Shown piece by piece: positions 8,801 to 17,610 of a DNA stretch of 64,000 nucleotides. The DNA comes from Planctomycetota bacterium. Its GTDB lineage: Bacteria > Planctomycetota > UBA1135 > GCA-002686595. Location: contig JADJLZ010000012.1 of assembly GCA_016709875.1 (NCBI GenBank), positions 1-64,000 on the forward strand, written 5' to 3'. How positions within the stretch are numbered: the stretch's first letter is position 1; every line of letters begins with the position of its first letter. The position numbers were made by a program, and so were the translations under genes. The notes below the pieces were generated by a model. It worked only from the letters and a program-made list of their open reading frames with translations. It had not been told where the DNA came from and did not search any database.

Positions 8801-11143
8801 CAAGCCTGCCACGAGACGCACCCGGAGATCTGGGATCGCACGAACGGGCGCATCTATCGCATCTCGTACGGCACTCCGAAGCGCGGCGTGGAGAAGATCG
8901 CGGATGCGACGACGGCGGATCTCGTCAAGTTCGCGATCGACGGCGACGAATGGCACGCGCGCCATGCGCGGCGCCTGCTGCAGGAGCGCGGTACGGATGT
9001 GCGCTGGGGAGGTGCGAACGCGAGCGCGTCGCAGCGCCTGCGCTCGCTCTGGGTGAGGCACGCGATCGGCGGCCTGGACGAAAGGTTCGGGCGTGAACTG
9101 CTCGCCCTGCCCGACGAGTACGTCGCCGCGTGGACCGTGCAACTGCTGCTCGAGAAGAAGCATGTCGAGCCCGAGACGCTCGCGGCGCTCGAGGAACTCG
9201 CGAAGAGCACCAGGTCACCCGTCGTCCGCCTCTACCTCGCCTCTGCGCTGCAGCGCCTGCCGCTCGACGAGCGCTGGACGCTCGCCGCGAACCTGATCGC
9301 GCACGACGAGGACGCCAAGGACCACAACCTGCCGCTCCTGTACTGGTACGGCGTCGAGGATCTCGTCGAGAGCGACACCGCGCGCGCTCTCTCGCTGGTC
9401 TCGAAGACGAAGCTCGACCCCGTGCGGCGCTTCCTCGTGCGCCGCGCGGGCGCGCAGGCGAAGCTGCACGACGCGCTGGTCGCGTTCCTCGCGCAGCCGG
9501 CGAACCTGCCCGAGATGCCCTGGATGCTCGACGAGTTCCGCAAGGGCATCGGCGACCAGCGCAAGCTGCCCGCGCCCGCGGGCTGGGAGACGCTCGCGGA
9601 CTCGCTCTGCCAGGATCCCAAGCTCGTCGACGCGGTCGAGAGCCTGAGCCTCGTGTTCGGGGACAAGCGCGCCTTCCCGAAGCTGCGCGCACGGCTCGCG
9701 GATCCCAAGGCCGACGCGGCGCTGCGGCGCGAGGCGCTCGAGGCGCTGCTCGCGGGGCACGATCCCGAACTGCTTGGGTTGCTCCTCCCCAAGATCGGGT
9801 ACTCGGTGCTTCACGACGACCAGTTTCCGCTCCTCGGGGACGCAGAGTTGCAGCGCCAGGCGGTGCGCGCACTTGCCTCCTTCGACGAAGTATCCGTGGC
9901 GCAGAAGCTCCTGGAGCTCTACGGACAGTTCGATCAGCCCATGCAGCGCGAGGCCCTCAATACGCTCGCCTCCCGGAAGGCATCCGCCGCCCTGCTCTTG
10001 GACGCCGTCGGCGCCGGCACGATCCCGCGCAACGACCTCTCGGCCTTCGTCGTGCAGTCGATCGAGAACCTCGGCGACGAGACCCTCGCGGCGAAGCTGC
10101 ACGAGGTCTGGGGCACCGTGCGGCAGTCCAGCGCCGACGTCGCGAAGAAGAAGGAAGAGTGGAAAGCACGCCTCACTGCCGACGCGCTCGCCAAGGCCGA
10201 CGTGCCGCGCGGACGCGAGGTCTTCTCGCGCACCTGCGAGCAGTGCCACACGCTCTACGGCACCGGCGGCAAGATCGGGCCCGAGCTCACCGGCTCGAAC
10301 CGCGCCGATCTCGACTACCTGCTCTCGAACGTGCTCGACCCGAGCGCGATCGTGGGCAAGGACTACACGACCACGATGGTCTGGCTCAATGACGGCCGCT
10401 TCGTGAACGGCATCCTGAAGGGCACGACCGACTCGACGATCACGCTGCAGACCGACACCGCGCAGGTGGTGATCGAGAAGGGCGAGATCGAGACGCAGAA
10501 GGACTCGGAGAAGTCGCTGATGCCCGAGGGCCAGCTCGACACGCTCAAGGAAGACGAGGTGCGCGATCTCGTCGCGTATCTGCAGAGTCCCAAGCAGGTC
10601 CCGCTGCGCGCGACGAAGACCGACACGGCGCGCCTCTTCGACGGCAAGACGCTGGCGGGCTGGAAGGGCGACTCGAAGTCGTGGTCGGTCGAGGACGGCG
10701 AGATCGTCGGGCGCACCGAGGGCCTCGCGAAGAACGAGTTCCTCGTGTCGGAGCTGCTGCTCTCCGACTTCCGCCTCGAGATCGACGTGCGTCTCGCGAA
10801 GGACGAGGGCAACTCGGGCGTGCAGTTCCGCACGCAGGCGCGCGACGACGGCGAGGTCATGGGCTACCAGGCCGACGTCGGCGCGGGATGGTGGGGCAAG
10901 CTCTACGAGGAGAACGGCCGCGGCTTGATCGTGGACAAGGAACAGCCGATCGAGAAGGACGGCTGGAACCACTACGTGATCGAGGCGCGCGGCGCGCACC
11001 TCACGATCACGCTCAACGGCGAGACTTGCGCCGATCTCGACGATCCCAAGGGCGCGCGCGAGGGTATCCTCGCGCTCCAACTGCACTCCGGCGGACCGAC
11101 CGAGGTGCGCTTCAAGAACCTGAAGCTCGAAATCCTGGACTGA
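5780..11143 (+). CDS. Giant secreted FG-GAP / PVC-dehydrogenase / cytochrome c / DUF1080 fusion
   Basis: A protein of about 1,790 residues, probably an exported lipoprotein. The start given is the last ATG in frame, but the true N-terminus is probably near 5907-5925, just before the lipobox LSASLVVSLLLSSC (Cys codon 5963-5965). A one-base indel after the GTG at 5907 is possible. Domains in order are an FG-GAP/VCBS propeller with Ca-binding-type loops (DIDKDGHND, DVDGDGWMD, DVDGDGLPD, DMNNDGLPD), a beta-sandwich (FETGDLRGW), the PVC membrane-bound-dehydrogenase domain (RGRLWVAEGLTYP), HEAT-like repeats, a heme site CEQCH (about 10235-10249) and a C-terminal DUF1080 domain (LFDGKTLAGWKG). DUF1080 members include 3-keto-glycoside hydrolases, which fits periplasmic sugar oxidation and cleavage (inference). 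The next gene starts one base after the stop. Confidence 0.85.
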   Translation: MSPGTGPHGSSRGRSARGRRDSTPRLAWCSSITTIPDPPAQRGAPIHTLSASLVVSLLLSSCSALEPGGATTANAVPASREVAFERVQLTNEFLCEGANFADIDKDGHNDIVAGPYWWEGPRFEKRHEIYAPFPFDPAHYSDAFFVWPWDVDGDGWMDLVTVGFPGKEAYWYRNPLADKKQLDAHWRRSLIFANVSNESPAFVDLVGDGRRELVFNTDTHFAWAEPDPKGPYAPWIVHNLSEQIEGLGAFVHGLGVGDVDGDGKQDVLWHNGWFRQPRSLAGDPIWSFEKYAFGSQYGGAQMYVMDVDGDGLPDVITSLAAHHFGLSWFQQTREGRAISFVEHPIMTDKPETSAGGVVFGEVHAVDIADMNNDGLPDIVSGKRWWSHGAVGDPQPGSKPEVYWFELVRDASGAHYVPHLADDDSGVGTGVVTGDVDHDHRRDIVIGNKRGVFVLLQRDASVVAAKKKALDEAERKREAALSALPATLDFETGDLRGWTKTGTAFDGQPIEGDTITARGREASLHTGKFWIGGYEKLGDGATGTLTSNPITVEQPWASFLFGGGAGNGTRVELHAADGALLFKTSAANYESMQRVVVDLHAQLGKKITVTLIDEEAGGWGHLNFDDFRFHTEKPSFEQPAGVPRILPLDAVANAGLAPGNAAKAMTVPPGFHVDLIASEPDVHQPIAFCIDDRGRLWVAEGLTYPRRMEGDEGKDDIVVFEDKDGDGVFETRTVFLDKLNLVSGLEVGFGGVWIGAAPYLLFVPDADGDLVPDGPAQKMLDGFGWQDTHETLNAFNWGPDGWLYGTHGVFTNSLVGAPGTPDAQRVKLTAGVWRFQPKTHEFEVFAEGTSNPWGVDFDEHGQAIITACVIPHLFHMIQGGRYDRQDGIGGHTDKYTFGDIQTIADHLHWQGDNPWAGNNRSGTTGGGHAHCGCLVYLGDQFPKEYRGKVFMNNIHGNRTNMDVLVPDGSGFIGKHGQDFLLANDKWFRGTSLRMGPDGSVFVTDWYDKQACHETHPEIWDRTNGRIYRISYGTPKRGVEKIADATTADLVKFAIDGDEWHARHARRLLQERGTDVRWGGANASASQRLRSLWVRHAIGGLDERFGRELLALPDEYVAAWTVQLLLEKKHVEPETLAALEELAKSTRSPVVRLYLASALQRLPLDERWTLAANLIAHDEDAKDHNLPLLYWYGVEDLVESDTARALSLVSKTKLDPVRRFLVRRAGAQAKLHDALVAFLAQPANLPEMPWMLDEFRKGIGDQRKLPAPAGWETLADSLCQDPKLVDAVESLSLVFGDKRAFPKLRARLADPKADAALRREALEALLAGHDPELLGLLLPKIGYSVLHDDQFPLLGDAELQRQAVRALASFDEVSVAQKLLELYGQFDQPMQREALNTLASRKASAALLLDAVGAGTIPRNDLSAFVVQSIENLGDETLAAKLHEVWGTVRQSSADVAKKKEEWKARLTADALAKADVPRGREVFSRTCEQCHTLYGTGGKIGPELTGSNRADLDYLLSNVLDPSAIVGKDYTTTMVWLNDGRFVNGILKGTTDSTITLQTDTAQVVIEKGEIETQKDSEKSLMPEGQLDTLKEDEVRDLVAYLQSPKQVPLRATKTDTARLFDGKTLAGWKGDSKSWSVEDGEIVGRTEGLAKNEFLVSELLLSDFRLEIDVRLAKDEGNSGVQFRTQARDDGEVMGYQADVGAGWWGKLYEENGRGLIVDKEQPIEKDGWNHYVIEARGAHLTITLNGETCADLDDPKGAREGILALQLHSGGPTEVRFKNLKLEILD

Positions 11144-11144
11144 A

Positions 11145-14100
11145 ATGCTCCTAAGCCTCCTCCTGGCACTGCTCCCTTCCGTTCACACCGACACCCCCCT
11201 GCACGTCTTCCTCCGCGGAGGGCCGAAGACGCACGGGCCGAACCAGCACGAGCACGAGAAGTGGGTCGGGGAGTGGAAGAAGCTGCTCTCTGATCGCGGT
11301 GCGGCGGTCGAGGGCGCGCTGCGCTTCCCGACCGAGGAGGAGCTCGCGCACACCGACGTGCTCGTGATGTACGCGGCCGACGGCGGCTCGATCCACGGGG
11401 ACGACCGCACGCACCTCGAGAGCTACCTCGCGCGCGGCGGCGGCATCGTGGCGCTGCACGACGCGGTGGTCAGCGACGATCCGGAGTGGTGGAAGAGCGT
11501 GCTCGGCGGCGCCTGGGAGAACGGCAAGGCCAAGTGGCATGAGGGCCTGGTCGACCTGTACTTCACCGACCGCGATCACCCGATCACGGCCGGGATCTCG
11601 AACTTCCGCTTCACCGACGAGCTCTACACGGACTTGAACATGATCCCGGAGGCGCGCGTGCTCGTGCGCGGCTTCCAGACGGTCTTCGACGCCTCGCCGC
11701 AGGCCTGGGTGCTCGAGAAGGACAAGTACCGCTCGTTCGTCGCGATCTCGGGGCACGAGTGGGACTCGTTCTCGCATCCGGCGTGGCGCACGCTGGTCTT
11801 GCGCGGCATCGCCTGGGCCGGGAAGCGCGATGCGGAGCTCTTGACCTCGAAGGAGGAGCTCGCGCAGCTGCGCTATCCGCCCGGCGGACCGCTCGCGCCG
11901 GAGAAGTCGGCGCCGACGATCGAACTGAATCCCGACTTCAATCTCTCGCTCGTCGCCGCCGAGCCGTTGATCGTCAATCCGATCTCGATCGACTGGGACG
12001 CGCGCGGCCGCATGTGGGTCGCGGAGACGCCGGGCTACCCCGAGAAGGAGAAGTTCAGCGGCGTGCCGGCGCACGATGAGATCTCGATCCTGTCGGACAG
12101 CGACGGTGACGGGCGGATGGACAAGAAGCAGGTCTTCTACACGGGCCTGGATCTCGTCACGAGCCTGGTCTTCCACCGCGACGGCGTGATCGTCACGCAG
12201 TCGCCCGAGATCCTGTTTCTGCGCGACACCAACGGCGACGGTGTGGCGGAGACGCGCGAGGTGCTTTTCAGCGGCTTTGGCTACGGCGACACGCACGCGG
12301 TGATGAGCAACCTGCGCTGGGGGATGGACGGCTGGATCTACGCCACGCAGGGCTACTCGGGCGGCGATTCGAGGAACATCACGAACGCGGCCGGCAAGAA
12401 CTTCGGCCACATCGGCAACGGCCTGTTCCGCTTCAAGCCCGACGGCAGCGCGATCGAGATGGTCTCGAACTACGGTTCGAACACCTGGGGCTGCGACTTC
12501 GACGACGAGGGCGAGCTGTTCTTCACGATGGCGAACGGCGCGCACCTGCGGCACGTGGTCGTGCCCGAGCGCGTCTTCTCCGGCGGGCGCATGGGGGAGG
12601 TCGAGAGCTGGGCCGATTGCCCCGACCACGACCGCGTCGTGCCGCTCTTGACGCACACGGACGCGCCCTACGCGCAGATCGATTTCGTCGGCGGCTTCAC
12701 CGCGGCCTCGGGCTGCATGATCTACACCGGCGGCGCCTGGCCGGCGAAGGAGTGGAACAACGCGCACTTCGTAGCCGAACCGACGGTGCACCTGGTGCAC
12801 CACGACGTGCTCACGCCGAGCGGCGTGACCTTCAAGGGCACCAAGGCGCGCGACGCGGAGTTCCTGGCCGGCAAGGACCTGTGGTTCCGGCCGGTGCACA
12901 TGCGCGTCGGTCCCGACGGCGCGCTGTACGTGCTCGACTTCTACAACCAGGCCGTCGTGCACAACGACACGCGCGGACCGCAGCACGGCCCGACCAACTT
13001 CGCGCTGCGGCCCGACCGCGACCACAAGCACGGCCGCATCTGGCGCGCGCAGCACAAGCAGGCGACGAAGCTCGAGCTGCGCGATCTGGCCCAGGCGGAC
13101 GAGGGCGGTCTGGAGCAGGCGCTCGAGTCGCCCAACGCTTGGACGCGGAACACGGCCGAACGGCTGCTGGTCGAACGCGGCAAGCCCGCTCAGCTCGCCA
13201 GGGCCCTGGCCTCGAAGTCGGCCGACACGCGCATCGCCGCGCAGTGGACGCGCGCGCGACTCGCGGGCTACGACGCGGCCACGTGGAAGCTCGCGAGCAA
13301 CGACGCGAGCCTGCCGCTCGAGCGCACGGCGGCGCGCATCGCGTCCGAGCTCGCGCCGAACGACGAGGCCTGTCGCGCGGAGCTCGTGCGCTTCGTGCAC
13401 GCGGCCGACGCGCGCCTGCGCCTGCTCGCGCTGGTCGCCCTGGGGGATCAGTCGGCCAGCGAGCCCGCGGTCGACGCGGTCGTGGCCGAGTGGAGCTCCT
13501 TCAAGGACCTGTGGTCGAAGAACGCGGCGCTGCGCGTCGCGAGCAAGTTGGCCGCGCACGCGCTCGAGCGCATCGGCGCGGGCAAGGTCGGTGCCGCGGA
13601 CGGCCTGATGGGCGAGCTCACGCGCCGCGCGGCGCGCGCGCGCGATGGTGCGGCCTGCGCCGGGATCCTTGCGCTCGTCGGCACCTCGACCACGGTGCGC
13701 GCGCCGGAGAAGTCCCAGACGCTCGACATCCTGGCGCGCGAGCTGCCGGTGGAGTCGGCCCCCGAGCTCACGCCCGAGCTGAAGAAATCACTCGTGTCGT
13801 TGCTCGGCAGCGGTTCGATGGACGTCGCGAGCGCAGCGCTGCGCCTCGTGCAGCGCTGGGACAAGTCGAACTCGATGCAGGCCGAGACCGCGCGCCTGGC
13901 AGACCACATGGCGCAGATCCTGACGGACACGCGCGCGACGCTGCCCACGCGCACGGCGGCGCTCGCGACGCTGCTCTCGATGCCCGAACGCCGCGCGCCC
14001 GCGCTCGAGGGAGCGCGCAACCTGCTCGACCCGGCGACCGAGCTCGCCGACGGGCTCGCGCTGGTGGACGTCTTGGGGCGCATCGAGGATCCGGCCGCGG

Positions 14101-16070
14101 CGCGGCTGCTCGCGCAGGCCTACCCGGCGCTCAGCGCCAAGCTGCAAGACGCGATCTTCGAACGGCTCGCCGCGCGCGCGAGCTGGTCGGCCGTGCTGCT
14201 CGATGCGATCGAGGCCAAGACCGTCGATCCGCGCACGCTCGGCGCGCAGAAGCAGCACCGCTTGCGCAACTCGCCCGACGCGGCGGTCGCGGCGCGCGCG
14301 CAGAAGCTCTTCGCGGGCGGCAACGCGGACTCGATGCAGATCGACGCGCTGATCGCGAAGCTGCTGCCCGAGGTCGACAGGCCGGGCGACGCCGCGAAGG
14401 GCAAGCTGGTCTTCACCGAGAATTGCGCCGCGTGCCACACGGCCAACGGCGAAGGCGGCAAGATCGGCCCGGACATCAGCGGCATGGGCTCGCATGGTGC
14501 GGCCGCGCTCTTGCCCTCGATCCTCGATCCCAGCCGCACGGTCGAGGCGGCCTTCGTCGAGTGGAGCGTCGCCACGAAAGACGACGAGCTCTTCTCCGGC
14601 ATCCTGGCGCGCGAGGGCCGCGATTCGGTGCTGCTGCGCTGGAACGGCGGCGAGAAGGAGATCGCGCGCGCCGACATCGAGACGCTCAAGAACACGGGGC
14701 GCTCGCCGATGCCGATGGGGCTCGAGAAGCTCGGCGCCGAGGGCCTGCGCGACGTGATCGCGTACCTCTCGCAGGGCACCGAGGGCTTCCGCGTTCTGCC
14801 GCTCGGCTCGCTGTGCTCGCGCAACTCGCTCGACGGCCTCTACGACCACCGCCACACGAACGAGGTGCTGAAGCCCAAGCACTTCGGCCTCAGCACGGTC
14901 TTCGGCGTGCCCTTCGAGGCGCTCGACCCCGCGCGCACGCCGAGCAACTCGAACGTGATCGTGATGAAGGGCGGCAGCGAGCCGGACTGGGACTGCAAGA
15001 AGACCGGACCGACGCGCGTCGAGGTGCCCGTCGGCTGCGCGGTGCAACAGGTGCACGTGCTCGGCGGCATCGCGGCCTGGGGCTTTCCCTACCACCGCGA
15101 GAAGACCGAGATCCTGAAGTGGACCTGGAAGTACCACGACGGCACCAGCGAGGAGGTCGTGCTGCACAACGGCGTCGAGTTCGGCGACTGGATCGCGCGC
15201 AACGACGTGCCCGGCTCGACCTTCGTCGAGGGCTTCCTCGCCGACGACAGCTGGGGCCAGATCCGCTTCCACTCGCTCGCGCCCTCGAAGCCGGGCGTGG
15301 TCGACTCGATCGTGCTCGAGAGCTACGACAACGACTTCGCGCCGACGATCCTGGCCATGACGGCCGAGTTGCCCGGTACCAAGCGCGTGGTGCTGGCCAA
15401 GCCCAAGGCGCGCACGCCGGTCGCGCTCGACGTGCTCGTCGTCGGCGGCGGCTCGAGCCACGACTTCGCGCAGTGGTACGGCCAGCGCGACCTCGCGACG
15501 CTCGGCGCCGCGGGCATCGCGAAGAGCTACTACACGGAGAACACCGAGGAGGTCCTGCCGCAGTTGCCACTGACGAAGCTGCTGGTGCTCACCAACAACC
15601 AACCGCTCGAGGGCGACGAGCTGCGCCTTGGGATCCTCTCCTACGTCGAGCGCGGCGGCAGCCTCATGCTGCTGCACCCGGCGACCTGGTACAACTGGCC
15701 CGACTGGCCCGAGTACAACGCGAAGCTGGTCGGCGGCGGAGCGCACGGCCACGAGGAGTACCGCGAGTTCATCGTCAGCCTGACGGGGACGAAGAGCCCG
15801 ATCCTCGACGGTCTGCCGCCTTCCTTCGGCATCACCGACGAGCTCTACCAGGCCGAGCTCGGCAAGGACGCGCGCTGCACCGTGCTCGCGAAGAGCCGCT
15901 CGAAGGTCACGCAGAAGGAGTACCCCTGCGTCTGGACGCGCACGCTCGGCCAGGGCCGCATCCTGTGCATGACGCTCGGCCACGACGGCGCGGCGCACGA
16001 GCACTCGGCCTACCAGAAGTTGCTCGTGAACGGCGCGCGCTGGCTGCTCTCCAACCCGCAGTCGAAGTAG
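11145..16070 (+). CDS. Giant secreted ThuA / PVC-dehydrogenase / cytochrome c / ThuA fusion
   Basis: A 1,641-residue protein with a short signal peptide (MLLSLLLALLPSV). An N-terminal ThuA-like trehalose-utilisation domain (FLRGGPKTHGPN) is followed by the PVC dehydrogenase domain (GRMWVAETPGYPEKEK, with DGDGRMD and TNGDGVAE loops), alpha-helical HEAT-like repeats, a single c-type heme site CAACH with GKIGPDISGMG (about 14420-14490), a beta-sandwich, and a second ThuA-like domain at the C-terminus (LDVLVVGGGSSHDFAQWY to HEHSAYQKLLVNGARWLL). Having ThuA domains at both ends is unusual. It starts one base after the preceding stop and is followed 11 bases on by a cytoplasmic TIM-barrel gene, so the set looks like one carbohydrate-use operon. 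Electron transfer from sugar oxidation to the heme is inference. Confidence 0.85.
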   Translation: MLLSLLLALLPSVHTDTPLHVFLRGGPKTHGPNQHEHEKWVGEWKKLLSDRGAAVEGALRFPTEEELAHTDVLVMYAADGGSIHGDDRTHLESYLARGGGIVALHDAVVSDDPEWWKSVLGGAWENGKAKWHEGLVDLYFTDRDHPITAGISNFRFTDELYTDLNMIPEARVLVRGFQTVFDASPQAWVLEKDKYRSFVAISGHEWDSFSHPAWRTLVLRGIAWAGKRDAELLTSKEELAQLRYPPGGPLAPEKSAPTIELNPDFNLSLVAAEPLIVNPISIDWDARGRMWVAETPGYPEKEKFSGVPAHDEISILSDSDGDGRMDKKQVFYTGLDLVTSLVFHRDGVIVTQSPEILFLRDTNGDGVAETREVLFSGFGYGDTHAVMSNLRWGMDGWIYATQGYSGGDSRNITNAAGKNFGHIGNGLFRFKPDGSAIEMVSNYGSNTWGCDFDDEGELFFTMANGAHLRHVVVPERVFSGGRMGEVESWADCPDHDRVVPLLTHTDAPYAQIDFVGGFTAASGCMIYTGGAWPAKEWNNAHFVAEPTVHLVHHDVLTPSGVTFKGTKARDAEFLAGKDLWFRPVHMRVGPDGALYVLDFYNQAVVHNDTRGPQHGPTNFALRPDRDHKHGRIWRAQHKQATKLELRDLAQADEGGLEQALESPNAWTRNTAERLLVERGKPAQLARALASKSADTRIAAQWTRARLAGYDAATWKLASNDASLPLERTAARIASELAPNDEACRAELVRFVHAADARLRLLALVALGDQSASEPAVDAVVAEWSSFKDLWSKNAALRVASKLAAHALERIGAGKVGAADGLMGELTRRAARARDGAACAGILALVGTSTTVRAPEKSQTLDILARELPVESAPELTPELKKSLVSLLGSGSMDVASAALRLVQRWDKSNSMQAETARLADHMAQILTDTRATLPTRTAALATLLSMPERRAPALEGARNLLDPATELADGLALVDVLGRIEDPAAARLLAQAYPALSAKLQDAIFERLAARASWSAVLLDAIEAKTVDPRTLGAQKQHRLRNSPDAAVAARAQKLFAGGNADSMQIDALIAKLLPEVDRPGDAAKGKLVFTENCAACHTANGEGGKIGPDISGMGSHGAAALLPSILDPSRTVEAAFVEWSVATKDDELFSGILAREGRDSVLLRWNGGEKEIARADIETLKNTGRSPMPMGLEKLGAEGLRDVIAYLSQGTEGFRVLPLGSLCSRNSLDGLYDHRHTNEVLKPKHFGLSTVFGVPFEALDPARTPSNSNVIVMKGGSEPDWDCKKTGPTRVEVPVGCAVQQVHVLGGIAAWGFPYHREKTEILKWTWKYHDGTSEEVVLHNGVEFGDWIARNDVPGSTFVEGFLADDSWGQIRFHSLAPSKPGVVDSIVLESYDNDFAPTILAMTAELPGTKRVVLAKPKARTPVALDVLVVGGGSSHDFAQWYGQRDLATLGAAGIAKSYYTENTEEVLPQLPLTKLLVLTNNQPLEGDELRLGILSYVERGGSLMLLHPATWYNWPDWPEYNAKLVGGGAHGHEEYREFIVSLTGTKSPILDGLPPSFGITDELYQAELGKDARCTVLAKSRSKVTQKEYPCVWTRTLGQGRILCMTLGHDGAAHEHSAYQKLLVNGARWLLSNPQSK

Positions 16071-16081
16071 GATCCCGCACC

Positions 16082-16939
16082 ATGGCGAAGACACGCATCG
16101 ACAACTCCCGCAAGGGCATCCTCACCCGCTTCCGCGCGCAGATCGCGCGCGGCGAGCCGATCATCGGCGGCGGCGCTGGCACCGGCATCTCGGCCAAGAG
16201 CGAAGAAGCCGGCGGCGTCGACCTCCTGATCGTCTACAACTCCGGGCGCTACCGCATGGCGGGCCGCGGTTCGACGGCGGGCCTGATGCCCTACGGCAAC
16301 GCCAACCAGATCGTGAAGGAGATGGCCTTCGAGGTGCTCCCGGTCGTGAAGCACACGCCCGTGCTCGCCGGCGTGTGCGGCACCGATCCGTTCATGATGC
16401 CCAGGCTCTTCCTGCGCGAGCTCGTCGAGCTCGGCTTCGCGGGCATCCAGAACTTCCCCACGGTCGGACTGATCGAGGGCGAGCTGCGCCTCACGCTCGA
16501 GGAGACAGGCATGGGCTACGACCTCGAGGTCGAGTGCGTGCGCCTCGCGCACGAGATGGATCTGCTCACGACGCCCTACGCCTTCAACCCCGATGAGGCG
16601 ATCGCGATGACCAAGGCCGGCGCCGACATCGTCGTCGCGCACATGGGCTGCACCAGCGGCGGCACGATCGGCGCGAAGAGCGTCAAGACGCTCGAGAGCT
16701 GTGTCGCGCGCATCCAGGCGATCGTCGACGCGTCGAAGACGGTGCGCAAGGACGTGATCTGCCTGTGTCACGGCGGCCCGATCGCGATGCCCAAGGACGC
16801 GCAGTTCATCATCGACCGCGTGAAGGGCATCGACGGCTTCTACGGTGCGAGCTCGACCGAGCGCTTCCCGACCGAGATCGCGATCAAGGCGCAGATCGAG
16901 GACTTCAAGAAGCTGCGCCTGCCGAAGAAGGCCAAGTGA
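16082..16939 (+). CDS. Phosphoenolpyruvate hydrolase-family TIM-barrel protein
   Basis: A 285-residue cytoplasmic TIM-barrel protein of the PEP-hydrolase/TIM-barrel signal-transduction family (PF09370 type), about the usual length. Visible family blocks are GGGAGTGISAKSEEAGGVDL, LIVYNSGRYRMAGRGS, LAGVCGTDPF, GIQNFPTVGLIEG, ADIVVAHMGCTSGGTIGA and GFYGASSTERFPTE. Members are found in sugar and aromatic catabolic operons, often beside a Tm-1-like ATP-binding protein, which is not present here. The exact reaction in bacteria is not firmly settled. It lies between the giant ThuA fusion and a cupin (one base apart), so a role in processing a product of the exported enzymes is plausible but inferred. 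Confidence 0.85.
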   Translation: MAKTRIDNSRKGILTRFRAQIARGEPIIGGGAGTGISAKSEEAGGVDLLIVYNSGRYRMAGRGSTAGLMPYGNANQIVKEMAFEVLPVVKHTPVLAGVCGTDPFMMPRLFLRELVELGFAGIQNFPTVGLIEGELRLTLEETGMGYDLEVECVRLAHEMDLLTTPYAFNPDEAIAMTKAGADIVVAHMGCTSGGTIGAKSVKTLESCVARIQAIVDASKTVRKDVICLCHGGPIAMPKDAQFIIDRVKGIDGFYGASSTERFPTEIAIKAQIEDFKKLRLPKKAK

Positions 16940-16940
16940 G

Positions 16941-17360
16941 ATGTGCAGCGCGCAATGCCTGCGTTTCGTCTCCTCCCCCGAGGTGCAGATCGAAGAGCTC
17001 CCCTGGGGCCAGCACGAGTGGCTCTGCCGCCCCGGTCTGACCGACTCCAAGCTCCTCCAGCTCGTGCGCGTAACGATGCCGCCGGGCAAGGCGCACGCCT
17101 TCCACCGCCACCCGCACATGGAGGAGTTCATCTACTACCTCTCGGGTCGCATCGAACAGTGGGTCGGCCGCGAGAAACGCATCATGCGCGCCGGTGAACT
17201 CGCGCACGTCCCGATGGACCAGGTGCACGGCAGCTACAACGACTTCGACGAACCGGCCGTCTTCCTGGCCGCCCTTTCACCCGCGATCATCACCGGACCC
17301 GCACTGATCGACGTGCAACACGACGAGCCCTGGCGCTCGCTGCGCGCACCCATTCAGTGA
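16941..17360 (+). CDS. Cupin-domain protein
   Basis: A 139-residue single-domain cupin. Motif 1 appears as HRHPHMEEFIYYLSGR (two His, then a Glu for metal binding) and motif 2 near HVPMDQVHGSYN. No signal peptide is seen, so it should be cytoplasmic. It starts one base after the stop of the TIM-barrel gene and is the last gene of the operon. Its final codons, CAT-TCA-GTG-AAT read as ...PIQ-stop, lie inside the left arm of a dispersed repeat: ATTCAGTGAATACGGTGCC occurs here and again at 47512. The repeat has therefore probably replaced the original C-terminal end. Cupins this small can be sugar isomerases, lyases or regulators, and the sequence does not say which. Confidence 0.8.
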   Translation: MCSAQCLRFVSSPEVQIEELPWGQHEWLCRPGLTDSKLLQLVRVTMPPGKAHAFHRHPHMEEFIYYLSGRIEQWVGREKRIMRAGELAHVPMDQVHGSYNDFDEPAVFLAALSPAIITGPALIDVQHDEPWRSLRAPIQ

Positions 17361-17603
17361 ATACGGTGCCAGTCCAAACCTTCACCAAACTCCGCCCTCT
17401 GCAGCTCGGCGTATGCCCCGCGCCAACGCGACGAACCCTCGTGCACACTGTCCTCCGGTTTTGATCGCTCGCGAGGGGAGTTCGCGCATTGGCACCCGCG
17501 CAAACGAAGGGACGACCCGGATGGGCCGTCCCTTCTGGCTGTCGGGGTTACCCGTCTGATGGGAGCGCGACTTTGGTGAAGTATTGGACTGGCACCGTAT
17601 ACC
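17358..17603. repeat. Inverted-repeat element, copy pair A
   Basis: A forward copy (17358-17393, core ACGGTGCCAGTCCAA) and an inverted copy (17572-17603, core TTGGACTGGCACCGT) enclose 178 bases. The arms match over about 28 bases including the distal TTCACC/GGTGAA. The element lies between convergent genes, and the stop codon of the cupin is within its left arm. The same arms recur at 20681, 20766, 21445, 47511, 47600, 54670, 54875 and 54990. Confidence 0.85.
17507..17534. terminator. Hairpin between convergent genes
   Basis: AAGGGACG (17507-17514) pairs with CGTCCCTT (17527-17534), and an inner CCC/GGG extends the stem across one mismatch. It sits within repeat pair A between the cupin (+) and the C25 peptidase (-), where a two-way terminator is expected. 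No long T-run follows on either strand, so the assignment is tentative. Confidence 0.4.
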
Positions 17604-17610
17604 AGTAATG

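Noticed and set aside
5630..9163. A long open frame on the minus strand opposite the FG-GAP protein (and similar long antisense frames opposite 11-16 kb, 27-29 kb and 33-36 kb)
   Set aside because: They lie exactly antisense to genes with clear domains, have Arg/Ala/Val-rich composition without motifs, and are expected in very GC-rich DNA, where stop codons are rare on the shadow frames.
17358..17603. The paired arms as integron attC sites
   Set aside because: No R-box core (GTTRRRY / RYYYAAC) is seen at the arms and no integrase or cassette series is present.
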